DNA from: Parus major
Taxonomy: Eukaryota > Chordata > Aves > Passeriformes > Paridae
Length of the DNA stretch: 64,000 bases
Reading direction: 5' to 3'
NCBI RefSeq assembly: GCF_001522545.3
Contig: NC_031799.1
Location: 33,737,958-33,801,957 of the forward strand
A program made the position numbers and the translations under genes. This document shows, piece after piece, positions 1 to 12,186 of the stretch. Positions within the stretch are counted from its first letter, which is position 1, and every line of letters begins with the position of its first letter. The notes below the pieces were generated by a model, which worked only from the letters and a program-made list of their open reading frames with translations, made no database searches and was not told the origin of the DNA.

Positions 1-2027
1 CATCTCATGCCCTGGCAATGTTCTCGGGGCTCTCAACAGATTTGTAATTCTTTTTCCATGTCTGGTGTGCTTCTCTTTTGGTCCTGAACAGACTCAGAAG
101 CTCACAGTTAAACCAAGAGGGTCTCATGTTCCACCTACTTCTCTTCCCTTTGAAGAGAATGAACTGGATTTGTGCTTTCATGAGAGCCATCTTGGAAAAT
201 CCACAGCAGTTGCTAGCTCCTTTATTCTCCATTAAAGCTTCCCTTTCAATTGAGGTCTGAGCAAGCTGAAGCTTGATCTTCTAAGTACTTAGTACTAACC
301 TTCAGAGGTCACAGATCCCAAACTCCGCAATATTGCTTGGAGATGACCCTTTCAACCTGGACCAGAGGCACTTGATATGGCTTCTATAGTCACTGTAGTT
401 ATCTTCCATACATTTGAGGTTCCCCTTATAAGTTAAGGGGAAGTGCAAGCCCCCTCCTCCCCTCCCTCACTTTACAAAACAGCCCATCATATTCCTCCAG
501 TCATTGGACTTGTCCTGTCATGTTTCAGTTACTCCCATGATACCTTAACTTTCTGATTAGATGTAGAGCTCCTAGTGTTTATTCTCCAGGCTCTGCACAC
601 TTGTATAAATACACATGGGGTGCCAGGTCTTCCTGGGAAGCAGCTAAGGAACAGTTGTCACTGCTCTGATTGGTCTGGCTTATTTCCCAAATGGCTACAA
701 CAGCAACCACTTAAAACCACAACTTAAATGGTTCTCCCCATCAGATTAATTTCTTTAGAGGGAAGTCACTACAGAGAATTCAGCTTGCCTGTCTAAACCT
801 CTTCACACATTGAATTGTACTTGTTACAACGGGGGTGCTCTGGCTGACTTGAGGCATCAACTGGACAGCTATTGTGCTCCAGAAGACGGCAGTCTGATGT
901 TTAAGCACAAGTATGGTATTTGTGTTAATGCACGTGTGGCTGCACTACTCAGTCGTACGAGGTTATGACATTAGCTTCTTAATACTTATGAAAAAGCAAA
1001 TGAAAGTATGTTTAAGCTTTATGTACTATATATGTTATAAATTTCCTAAGGCAGATATCACACACTGACATTTTAAGACCTTAATTAAGGTTGATTTATT
1101 TACAAATGGTATGTTTTCAACTCTCAGAAATGATGTATTTAATGTTTTATTTTTAAACACAATTAAAAAATAATATATAAATATATACATACTGCAAATG
1201 TAATACAGATAACAAATTCATTTAAGCCCATTTATGCACATTAGTGACACACCATGTGGCAGAAAGACTAGGACGACAAGAAGACCCCGTGGCGATTTAT
1301 TTTATATTAAATCCCTAATGGCCTCTTCTCATCTTTGCAAAAATATGCACAAAAGTCCAGACTATGCAGCCATTGAAATGAATGGTTATTTATTTGCTAA
1401 ACGAGAACCCTATGTTTAATGTTCCTTAGACATAAGGTAGTCTGCAAAAGTCGCATTCCTACAGCTCTATACATCATTTATTTTACATACCCTAACTTCT
1501 CACAACAGGCATCAGAAAAATACTTTTGAGCCATATTGCTATTGTAAGTTGCTGAGAATTTTGTTTCCAATTCCATTACTGGAAGATTAAATGTTAACAT
1601 GTTTACTTGGGGTTTTTGCATTAAAAACAAATTCATGGACCAATCTGCCATTTAAAATACGTTTACATTTATACTGACAGAAAAAAGTTGCCAAATATAC
1701 CATATATATACATAATCATTACACACAGACAACAGAAGTTCAAATCTCCAAAGACACACTTTGTAATCTCACTTAGTTGGGTATAATGGTCTACCTAGAA
1801 CTTGTCTGACATGCTTCAGCTAAGATAGAAGTTCTTGATTTGCTCTACAGAAGTATTAAAAACATCACTTTTCAAAATGTGGAAAAAAAATTGTGCAAAC
1901 TAGCGAAACAGTGGCATTTCTTACTAGTGCTACAAAGTAGCTTTAAAATTAAATTTAAACTGTATCTCCAAGATTTTTGCACAAGAAGATGATAAACCCT
2001 GCGGACTGCCACTGTAAGTTCGTCTGA

Positions 2028-2366
2028 GGCATAAAACCACAAAGGGGGAAATCGTTACAAGAGACAAAACTTCCTACTGGTACCATTCCCAACTCATTTG
2101 GACTGTGGAGGCTACCTAAGGACAGTCAAGCTTCCCATGGCAGCATGAACTTGCAGGTCACTTGTGACAGCAGCCTCTGCTGTGGATCTGACATGTTCTG
2201 TAAGCTTTTAGAAGTGGCACACAACCTCTACAACCTGGAAACTGTCATTACAAAGTATGTGGATGCCATGGCCAGAGGCATGAACCTCAACAGCCCTTCA
2301 GAACATACTCCCTTGTCTGTCAGAGTCAGTAGCAGACAAATACAGAACTTGTTTTTAACTGACTGA
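2028..2366 (+). CDS. Coding-like open frame of unknown identity within PRUNE2 intron 6
   Basis: I do not recognise this sequence. The frame is open for 112 codons between stops (TGA at 2025-2027 and TGA at 2364-2366), with the first ATG at 2145. Codons 2175-2300 favour G or C in the third position and encode a helix-like stretch (DMFCKLLEVAHNLYNLETVI) unlike the poly-Lys/Phe/Ile translations of surrounding intron. A polyadenylation-type AATAAA follows at 2424-2429 and an A-run at 2521-2532. It could be the end of an antisense transcript, a fragment of a processed retrocopy, or chance. The opposite strand also has a 50-60 codon frame here and several AATAAA motifs further along (complement of 1477-1482, 1389-1394, 1095-1100), so strand is uncertain. 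Confidence 0.25.
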   Translation, partial: GIKPQRGKSLQETKLPTGTIPNSFGLWRLPKDSQASHGSMNLQVTCDSSLCCGSDMFCKLLEVAHNLYNLETVITKYVDAMARGMNLNSPSEHTPLSVRVSSRQIQNLFLTD

Positions 2367-4007
2367 CCTGCTTCCTCAGGTGGTAATTGATTTTCTATAA
2401 TTCTAAGTTCTGTGAGTAGTTAGAATAAATTTTTGTGGACCAGCAGATAAAAGACCTAGTACAACAAGCATATTATTAATCTATTTTATAATGAGCCATT
2501 TCAGCTGAGCTGAACATTGATAAAAAAAAAAAAGCAGAGAACAAACTTTGCTTTACAACAGTATTCATTTCTCAGGAAGAAAATTACTTTCCCAGAAAGT
2601 TGCATTGAGAAGACATTTCTCAATTCCAAGAGAATTCCAGTAGCAAAACAGCAAGATACTCAAAGGGTATAACAAAATGTAACAGAAATTAACAGTAACA
2701 CATGCATTGAATATTGCTACAATATCTTACAAGTAATCATTATTATGTCTTGGAGAAACTTCCCAGCAAAGGCAACAAAAATAACTGTGATCTGGGCAGT
2801 GTCACTTTCATTTTGTTGTTCTCTTCAAAAATAAAGTGGTTGCATATGCAAAATTCAAGCACTGTGCACTCTGACAGCCAGTCACTGGTGACACAGGTCT
2901 GATTTCAACTTATAGCTTTAATGCCACCTAAATCCAGGAAGGCCAAAGGTGGTTATCTCAAGAAATGCACAGCTGCATACAGACTCTCTCTAAACACATT
3001 CACACAAAATGACTGCCCAATAGAAAGCACTTTAATGGAAAATACGTTATTTGTTGGTTATTAAGGAAAAAAAGTGACCTTGCAATATTTCTGAGGAAAC
3101 AAAAACACAAACACACTAGAGATTCAACACCTGTTGCCAAGCCTATTCTTCACATTTCCTTAATATTTAATCAGGTAGCATCTGTGGAGCACTTTGAGGA
3201 TGAATAACAAACTACCATTATTATTGCCAAGAAAATCACAAATTCATTAAAGTTTGTGGATTCTGAGTTCATAACAGAACTCTGAATAGACAGGTCTGGA
3301 CAGTTTTGTCATTAATTTTCTTATACGTATTGTGCTTCTGACACCGGGTGAAGAAACTACATCCCTATTTCTAATAAAACTGAGTAAAAAACCATATTTT
3401 GCTGGCCAAGTACCAAAAATGAAGGTGTTCAGGAAACATTTCAACAAGAGCTGTAATGAAGCAAATTCAAAACTCATCTCCATCCCAATAACTTCACACA
3501 CATTATATCTAGGGAAAAGAAAAGCAGTTAAACCCCTGAAAAGTTAGTCCTTTCTGGCACGAACTATTCACAGCAGAACAGCCATCAAAAAGCAAAGGAA
3601 AGTACCTGTGACCTCCAGAAAGAAATCCCATCACAAATACTAGTAAAAAAAAAATACTTAACAGACTAAAATCATCTAACATCAGTAAAATCTGTTCACT
3701 TTGTTCTTACAGGCAAACAAATTTCCTCTGCCCTCCACAATGACCACTAGCTAAGTAAGAAAAACAATTATTAAACACTTACTGCTTAACTTCCAAGTTA
3801 AGTCAGCATCACAAGTTCCACTTCATCAAAAAAAGGTTGAAAATTTGCCTACTTTGAGAACTAGGAATACCCACTCTTGACAAACTCAAACTGTGAGATC
3901 CAGCCAAAAGGAAGACAAGTTCTGAGTAACAATTAATTTGAGCATATAGAGTTGCAAAGACAAGGTCAGACTGATCTACCTGGAGCTTAGACATGTGGAA
4001 CACAAGG

Positions 4008-4155
4008 TCTGTATTCTACATAGTTATTAAACATAAAATAAACAAAAGAAAATGCAATGTGCTAGCTAGCTCCTAATTTACTCTGTATTCTATATAGTTA
4101 CTAAACACAAAATAAACACAAAATAAAGTGTAATGTGCTAGCTAGCTCCTAATTA
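4008..4155. repeat. Imperfect 74-bp tandem duplication
   Basis: Copies at 4008-4080 and 4082-4155 share TCTGTATTCTA, the TAAACA-AAATAAACA core and the end GTGCTAGCTAGCTCCTAATT, with scattered substitutions and small indels. The divergence points to an older event than the promoter duplication. Confidence 0.85.
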
Positions 4156-5232
4156 GCTCCAGGCTCTGTACAACATTAACTGAAACTAACAGAGTAAAAG
4201 AGAAATATTTAAAACGAAGGAAGATGAGGATTTTATTAAGAACTTTAGAAAATCCCATTTTCTCTTTTGGAGATTTATCTTACAATATTCTTTCCCCATC
4301 CCCTTTCTGCCCAGCCTCAGCATAATTTTTAGAATCAAATTATTGTTCATAAAGCAATGCTGTTTTTATGGTAAAGACTGCTTAATATTGAAACAACTAA
4401 TTGAAAACTAATAGAATCTACTTAATTTCTTGAAGCTTTGCTACCCAATTTGTTTTTTATATTTAAGTATGCAAGCAGAAATCTATGGATAATTATTAGC
4501 TGGATTGTAACAAAAACTCCTTCAACCACAGAAGCATTTTTGTAAAATGCATCACAAGACACATATATTAAGAAATCTCTTAGGACATACAAGGCAAGAA
4601 CTATTCAAGAGATTTTTTTTTTTTAGTAGCATTTGACGTAAAAAAAAATAGTTTGGATTTAGTGCAAAAGTAGACAAAAATTTCTTTTACATTTCAAATA
4701 TTTTTGTATAGGTGACCTTCATGCAAATGAAGGGACTGAAAATTACAAACACATACTATATAAAGATGCTTAAGTTACTGATATTTTTTTCAGACCACCT
4801 AGGTTTTATTACTAATCAATATATCAGTACGCAAACTTCAATGAGCAATAACAGCATCATGTCATACTTGTTCAGTGATCTAAGCATTCATTTTTTAAAA
4901 ATAGTATTTTTACATAATATCCAGAAATATGTAACTCTCCTTCATATCAAGGTAGAAAGCTCAGACCTTCAATTCATGCAAAGGTTCCAACTTGTTTATG
5001 CCATTGTTTTTAACACACCATGGTACAATCTAAAGGGAGGGAATAATCATAAAGTTATAACAATGAAAGTCAGACAACAAAAATCTACTAGTTCTCTCAA
5101 GGCTGATTAAATCACTGAAAATTCTGTTCATACTGCAAAAAATACTGAGAAAACAACTTGTTCACAATCTCTTTTAAAGAACCATCTCCATATGCAATAA
5201 GGCTGTTAAAAATGTTTTAAGTTTCGTCTTAC

Positions 5233-5327
5233 CTCCAGTGTCATGTACACAGTGCTAATTGCTACTTTGATTTCTCCATCTGAAATCTCCCTGAGATCCT
5301 TGAGCATAACCTCCTCAATACTCGCAC
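5233..5327 (-). CDS. PRUNE2: PRUNE2 coding exon 6 (residues 221-252, start of DHHA2 domain)
   Basis: This small 95-nt exon starts after a pyrimidine-rich acceptor (TTCTTAAGCAG) and ends at GGAG|GTAAGA, phase 0. The first two bases complete a Gly codon, then ASIEEVMLKDLREISDGEIK is encoded, ending with a VAISTVYMTLE strand. This matches the beginning of the DHHA2 domain shared by PRUNE1, PRUNE2 and bacterial/yeast family members, including the basic-acidic MLKDL pattern. It is the last exon in the window. Exon 7, which would continue the DHHA2 domain, was not found between here and the left edge, so intron 6 is at least 5.2 kb. Confidence 0.93.
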
Positions 5328-7775
5328 CTGCTTAAGAAAAGAAACAAATTTCCATATATACAATTATCTACAGCGGACAGATGCATCAACATAAGTTAAA
5401 AATACAGCTTAGACCTTACCTTAATGCTGAACCTTCTTTCTGTACTTCAGAACATCACATGAGAAATTTAAAACTAACATTAATATTTCAATGCTTAATG
5501 TCTCTAGAGGGACTTTTTTTTTTTTTTTTAAGAAAGAAAGAAATTTAAAGGAGGATACACACTAACAACAAGTATGAAGAATTAAGTCTCCTGCAACACC
5601 TGTGTTCCTCTGTGAATTTTTAAAGTGAATGTACTTCCAGCTGATGATAAATGTCTAGCTAGACAATTTCCATAGTCTAATATGAAATCACAAATATAAA
5701 ATTACTTCTGAAATAAGTAATATATTGGAAAGCACCTGTGGACTATTATGGTGTTTATGAAATATTCAAAATCAAGGCATTTTAGATATTCTGTAAACAC
5801 AACCATTCAATCTTTCTGACCATCTTCACAAATTGGTAACACCAATGGGTTTTTTTTATGTACATCAAATCATTCATGAATGAAGTGTATGTTTATGGAC
5901 CACAGAAACACTCTCATCAGAAACAACGGCATAAAACAGGAATTGCAACCAGACACATTGGTAAGTCTAAACACAAGGTATTGAAAATCCAGGTGGCTAG
6001 TTTCCCTCACTGGACATGTTTGTCCAAAACAAATACATATTATGTAGAGGAACATAACTACATCATATGACTGCAACGCAGACCTGATAGCCAAATGTCT
6101 GTGTAAAGAATGCTGCAAGCTACCTAAAACGTCCACCAACCTTTAAGGCACAGCAGTTTAGCATCCACCACCTGTTTGTATAAATAATTTTCAAGAGGGA
6201 AACAAATACCAACTTGAGTCAAAGAAATTAATCCTCTCATTACTGTTCTTTGAGTCCAGCTACTGCAGTCAGTCTAATGACAAGATGAACATTTACACAT
6301 CTGTCATGTAAAAATTTTTGTACATAGCCTGTAGACTTTCCGGGGGGCTGCAACATGTTGTGCCTCAAATAACAAATGAATTCAAGCCAATAAATCATTA
6401 ATTCTGCCAGAAACAGAATTTTTTTTGGCTCAATTGTCCTAATGTTGCCTCAAGTAACAGGTAAATAAGGTAAAATATTTAGCAGAAGTTACACAGGGGC
6501 TCCTGAAACTTAGCAACATCCTACTAAAAGAAGTGTCACATGCAATATGTGCATCTGTAATATGAATACACAGTAAATATGTACCTTGTAATACATCGAA
6601 AACAGAAGCTGTAAGCAAAAAAAAATAAATAAAAAAGAGTGGAGGACAGTACCCTCCCCACGCCCATGTGACATATATAAATTACTGGCAACCAGGACCA
6701 TGCAGACTAGACCCACTACATATACTTGTCCAAGTTTTGCATTTGTTATTACAAAAAACTTCATGACAAACAGTATTAAACCATTTTCTTTGGCAACCGG
6801 CAGAACTAAGTACTGACTTCCATAAAAGCCACTTTCACTGCCACTTTCCAATCTAGACTGCATACAGTTCATTCCAGAACTATGATTTCTTGAACTTAGG
6901 AGAAACCGTGTGAACATTTATAGACCTGAACTAAATTAACTTGTAATCTCACTGAAAGAATGGGCAAATTCTGTCTTTATCTACCAGACAGGGCAGCTGT
7001 CTCAGACTGATGGTCTGAATTTCAACGACTACTTTCTGCATATAGGAAGATAGAGAATAAAAAAAGACCCTTAGTGTGCATGGACCCTGTGCTTACCTGA
7101 TATATCTAACAGAGAAATATCCCTATGAATTTAATACTCACTCTTTGGTGAAAGCTTGGCAGCAAATGTCAGTAAAAAAATCCAAGAGTTATTGCAACAA
7201 TCTTCTTCAGCTTTCACAGCATCTCTTCAAAAGCCTGCTACTAAATTTTGGGTCCAAACATTGCCACTTTAGACCACTGAATATTTCTATTTGGTATTTC
7301 TATCAGAAGAAAGGAAAATAATTGCAACTTTCCCACTGCATCATCAATATGAGTCTGATGTCAAATTCACTTCACCTGTACACAGCCCTTAGTAAATCTG
7401 TGTCATAAAACAAACTCTACTTCCACACCACATAGGCAATTGCAACACAATTTCTGCCCATGGGCTGACACATTTTTTATGTCCATGTGAATCAATATAA
7501 ATTGATGAGCTTATACTTGTAAAAGCAATATAAAAAATGAATTGTTAACTTTATCTGCAAAAACAATAAAATATTATTTATGAGCTAAGTAGTTCCTCAA
7601 AAGAAATCGTAATTCCATGATTTGGAATGTAAGCAACTTAGTTTAAAATTAATATACAACATTTCACTGTCAATGAAGATAGCATGCTGCATCTATTTTC
7701 ACCACAGACAATATTCTGGTAATTTACACAAATAAATTTGTAACAGGTCTGAAAAATGGAAGGAAGTTGCACTAC
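5328..7775 (-). other. PRUNE2: PRUNE2 intron 5 (2.4 kb)
   Basis: GT-AG, phase 1. It holds a T-run followed by short AAGA repeats around 5513-5545, and a 135-codon minus-strand open frame (6510-6917) rejected as chance. No interspersed repeat recognised. Confidence 0.88.
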
Positions 7776-7928
7776 CTTGGGCATTAAACTGTGTTTCCTG
7801 GAGAACGGAGATAATTTCCTCTCGTGGGGGAAGATCTGGAAACCTTTCCTCCAAGACAGACAGTACTTTCTCCTGCTGCTCTGTCATTCTGTCAGTTTCC
7901 AAAGACATGCACTTGAAGAGAATGCTCC
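7776..7928 (-). CDS. PRUNE2: PRUNE2 coding exon 5 (residues 170-221)
   Basis: The exon is 153 nt, bounded by a strong acceptor (TTTCAG|GGAGC after a T-rich tract) and the donor CAAG|GTAGTG. It encodes GSILFKCMSLE followed by an acidic helix (EQQEKVLSVLEERFPDLPP) and ends with TQFNAQ. In PRUNE1 the strand equivalent to GSILFKCM carries the fourth active-site Asp. Here that position is Lys (K175), so a second catalytic site has been lost besides the DHH triad. The FPDLPPRE segment is the linker between the DHH domain and the DHHA2 domain. The exon lies between a 6.6 kb and a 2.4 kb intron. Confidence 0.95.
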
Positions 7929-8342
7929 CTGAAATATTGAAAGACAAAAAAATCAGTATCTCCTGTAAATATCAAAGAGGAACTATTGAAATAGAAGTTT
8001 TACTGTATTGCTTCCCAAGCCCATTCATTCTTGGAGGCTGTTTCCACTGAGAGCTCCCTGAATTCACACAGAAACATCCTTCTAACATGAAGCTCCTAGA
8101 TCAGAACTGGCTGCCTCCTCAGCGCCCCTGCTACAGCTATTTGGCTGGTCCCAGTGCTGCCACAGGGTGCAGCGTGCCCTTCTGTACACTAACAGGGCAG
8201 TGCAGCACAGCCAGCAGCAGCTGATGGACAAACACTGCATTTTCCTCTCTCCAGGCATTAGACCAAATGCTGGTGTGTTTTGACACATAAATCCACACTG
8301 TCAGCCTTCCTTCTACAGACATGTCAGTGAATTCCAACAACG

Positions 8343-8530
8343 GACGTAAGGAAGAAATACTCTGCTGTGAGGATGGTGAGCCACCAGAACAGGCTGCCCA
8401 GAGAATATGGAGATGCCCCATCCCTGGAAGTGCCCAAGGCCAGGTTAGACCAGGCTCTGAGCAACCTGGAGAGTGAAAGGTGTCCCTGCTCATGGCAGTG
8501 GTGTTTGAACTAAATGATCTTAAAGTCATT
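8343..8530 (+). mobile_element. CR1 LINE 3' fragment
   Basis: Matches the CR1 3' untranslated layout in order: GAAGAAAT, GTGAGGATGGTGAGCCACC, AGGCTGCCCAGAGA, GATGCCCCATCCCTGG, CAAGGCCAGGTTAGACCAGG, TGAGCAACCTGG, CCCTGCTCATGGCAG, ATGATCTTAAAGTC. The terminal ATTCTATGAT-type repeat is missing or decayed. It is heavily 5' truncated, as usual for CR1. Confidence 0.88.
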
Positions 8531-11500
8531 GGTCACTGCAGTGTAACGGACTCTGGCTAATTCTTGTCAACAGACACACCAAAAAAACACCAATTCAGAC
8601 AACCAAAATTTTAAAATTTAAGAGAAACATAAGCCAGTAAATAACTTCATAGTGATTGGAATTGTCTTACAATATGGAAGTGAGAGTGATGTCTTTTCCG
8701 ACAACTATGTGCTGCATATTAAGTCACCCCTTCCATTCCCTGGAGACTGGGATTCCATTTATCAATATACCCAAAAATAGTGTTTTCTTCCAATCACTCA
8801 CAGTAAATTCAGGATAATAAAATCTTATACTTCAGCCTTGAAATTATTTAGTATTCTACTGTGCACAAGAATTTCAAACAAGTGTATGATTTCATTGGAT
8901 TATGCTGGGTCAATGAGCAATCGAGTACAATAAGTACAATAAATGAGTTAGATAGTGACTACAAAACAAAGAGCTTAGGCTTTAGCACAGAGCAAAAAAG
9001 AGTAAATGAAAAACCTTGACACTGCCACCCTCAATCTCACCAGATGAGCTACAATCCAAACATCTACTACATCTACTATATATTAATTTTCCTTTTCTCC
9101 TACAATATCATCACATGAAATAACAAATAGCATTTCTTCAAAATTTACAAACCTCTTGCAACACAAAATAATTGTGCCATTATAAAGGGTATACACACCC
9201 TTATTAAACAAATCCTGTGTGGATTAAATAATAAATAATGCTTAACAAGCCAAAAGCTGCTCCCCATCAGATACTAATTTCTGGAATTAAATACAAATAC
9301 ATGACGTTCCAGTCTATGTTTCTATTACAGATACTGTAACTACCAATAGTCTTTCAATTTGCAGCAACTCTCTATGTCAGTCTCTCAATCACTTTAAGAC
9401 AATGTTCCTGCTCTGTTTAATAGTATTAAAAATACTCTATAAATACAGACTGCATGAAAATCATGTATACTGATCCAGATTGCTATTTCTAAATTTAGGT
9501 ACACAACATAACAACCAGAATTCAAATTTCTATAGGTAAATAACTGATACATAAAGTACCCAGATATCTATACCCATTATCAAGGCCGAATTTTCAGTCC
9601 CTCTAACAGGAAGAAAGTTTCTCAACCAGCACCCTCCATGACAATTATCTAAAAATATCCCTTTGTTGTTCAGCTCCACATATAATAGTGCTTGTGCTAC
9701 ATATATACTCTTGAGGGATATTCTATAGGTTGGAAATAGTGGTGACCAGAATGAGTGAGACACCCCACAACATGCTTTAAGTAAGCACAGAGCTGCATCT
9801 GGGTATATGGCAAACCCAGGGACCAGGACGCATGAAGTATTTTAGCAACAGTGATTTTCTGCTTGTTTTCTTCCTCCAGAAACAGAAAGGGAAATTGCTC
9901 ATGCACACACAAAGGAAATGGAGACTCTAGCAGAAAGTGCTGGATCTATGATGTGTGCTCAAATTCATCACACCTACTAGAGGGAGGCTGCAGCATATAC
10001 CATAAAGCCCTCCAGCAGCATTAGGATGAGTCAGGCAGTCTGTCCATCTGCACAGAACCTCAGATACACAATGCATGGAACTTTTACCACAGCTGTGTGC
10101 GCTTCAGGGAATAGAATATTTGGGTAAGATGAAGAAGAGAAAATCCCAGTATAAACATACAGGGAAAATGTAGAAGAACAAAAGGTGTGAGCTGTATATC
10201 CAACCAAGCTCACCAGTCTGGAAGTCAACTCGATGGAACCTTCACTCACAATAGGCAGACACCTTAGGAAGGTTTTTAAAAAGCTCTGGTTTTGTCACTA
10301 GTCACACCATTACTGTAGTGCTTGCAATTGATAACTTTTCTACTAGGATGCAAGCCAGAAAAGGATAATTCTCAAATTACTAGGGTGTCAGCAAGCCCTA
10401 AGATCAACATTTACTTGTCATTTAATACTATGTCTGTTCTTCAAAACTGTCCTCATTACCAGGAAAGAAAGGCACACCTTTCCTCCTCAGGCATCCTCAG
10501 CATTCCTGTGAGAGTTAAGATTCCAGGTAGCTTAGCAAAAGAGTTCACTTAAGTTACTTTTGCTTGACCAAAGGTCATTAGTTCATTTAGTCATGTGCTG
10601 TATTATAAAACCTGCTGTAAAGCAACACAAGGTCTCAGAAACCTCCTGCAAATTTTACTGAGTGTTGGTGCAACTCCCCCAGGGTTTCTGAAAGCAGAAT
10701 GGTGGCTGCTGTCTGCTTGAAAACAGAGAAAAATATATATATAATAGGCAATACAAGATTCAATATTATTTCTTGCGTACATCACACTTTACATTTTTTT
10801 TTCTGAAGAGGTCACTAGAAAATAGGCTAAAGCTCTTAAAAAATGTGCATTTTATTCCTTTTTTGCAAAGCAGTTTGAAAGCAAAGCATTAGTTTTGCCA
10901 AAAGCAATTGCTGTGCATTAATATTAAACATGATCTAATGAAGGCAGAAGTCGTTTTGGGAAAACATTAAGAACAGCAAAAGCATCTCCTGAATTATAAG
11001 TTTATAGCTGAGAGGAACAGTACAATGAAAACACAGGCATTTCTCCTGTCAAGGTTTTGTTCCATAACCTGTAAAAATAAAGGACAGGGAAAAGAGGAAA
11101 ACCAACAGTCCCTTATAGAAAGTACACTTCAACACTCCGCATGCACCACTCCCCACCACCCCCGCCGAAAACAGCAAACCAAAATTGTAAATATACCCAA
11201 GTAAGCAACCTTTACAGTAATTAACAGGAAATGCAATGAAGCTGGAATAAAATGTAACTGGGGAAAAGAGAGGAGGAGAACTGCCTCCAACAAAACCTGC
11301 TTCCCTATATTGAAAAGAAGCGTCAGTCCAAGTAACTGAAGTGCTTGCTGCAGGTCAAAATGATTCTTTCTTCCTGGCACATATACTAAGGCTACATCAA
11401 TGAGGGAGCATGTGAATCATCATGTACAAGACAGAACAAAAAAAAAAAAACCACTGGCATAATCCCCAAAGTCCTTAAAAGGGCATTTCTTAACATTTCT

Positions 11501-12154
11501 CTGGGTGGCTAGAATAACAAACTAGTCTTCTCTACTGAAAGTCAGACTGCCCCAACATGGCATGAAAATACCTCAGCTATGCAGCTCATCACTAGCAAAA
11601 GCAGATTCACATTAAAAAAACTGCTGACGCTCTTGCTGGAAATCTGTCTATATTTACATGTTGTAGTTTGCACCTTGTGGCATCCTTCAAGGCCTTATAC
11701 AAATAAACATAAGGAGGCATTTTTGAGAGTGCATTGACCCAAGATACCTGCCAGTGAGTGCCTGGAATAACATCCTTGCCAGCTGGCTGCAACAGAGAAT
11801 GTAATGATTCAGCAGTTTAATGGATCTTGAGTTTGGCAACAGTCCCCTTATAAACATCTCTTGGGAAATAAAATAATACAGGCCTAGGACTCTGGCAGGT
11901 TCTGTAATTGTTTGCTTCTGGCACAAATCCAGGGACAGCACTAGCTCTAACGTAAGGCAAATATGGCTGTATAACACTGATTCCCCAAGCAGGCTCTACT
12001 CAAAAGCACAAGAGTAGAATTAGCTTATATAACATCTGATAAGGAGACAAAGATACCAGAAAAGTACTCCTCTAAAAAAAAAATTATTCTTTAAGTAGAA
12101 AAATGCCTAAATGAATAATGCTCGGTTTCATAGGAAATACCTTTTCTCTTGCAA

Positions 12155-12186
12155 GTTGTTGTTGTTGTTGTTGCTGCTGTTGCTGT
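12155..12186 (+). repeat. GTT/GCT trinucleotide microsatellite
   Basis: Six GTT units then interspersed GCT units, within PRUNE2 intron 4. Confidence 0.95.

Larger units (their letters stand above)
1..5232 (-). other. PRUNE2: PRUNE2 intron 6, partial
   Basis: Everything left of exon 6 to the window edge. It contains a 74-bp imperfect tandem duplication (4008-4155), a coding-like plus-strand frame (2028-2366) followed by an AATAAA, and a neighbouring AT-rich stretch (about 1090-2000). In human, the equivalent intron hosts the antisense lncRNA PCA3. No sequence similarity to PCA3 can be claimed here. Confidence 0.8.

Noticed and set aside
4712..5110. 132-codon plus-strand open frame
   Set aside because: Composition follows the AT-rich intron, with no recognisable motif, and it lies antisense in intron 6 next to exon 6.
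1..5232. PRUNE2 exon 7
   Set aside because: No minus-strand stretch continuing the DHHA2 domain with a suitable acceptor was found, so the exon is assumed to lie beyond the left edge.
6510..6917. 135-codon minus-strand open frame in intron 5
   Set aside because: Hydrophobic low-information translation from AT-rich intron, with no domain and no family resemblance. It is not in phase with the PRUNE2 exons.
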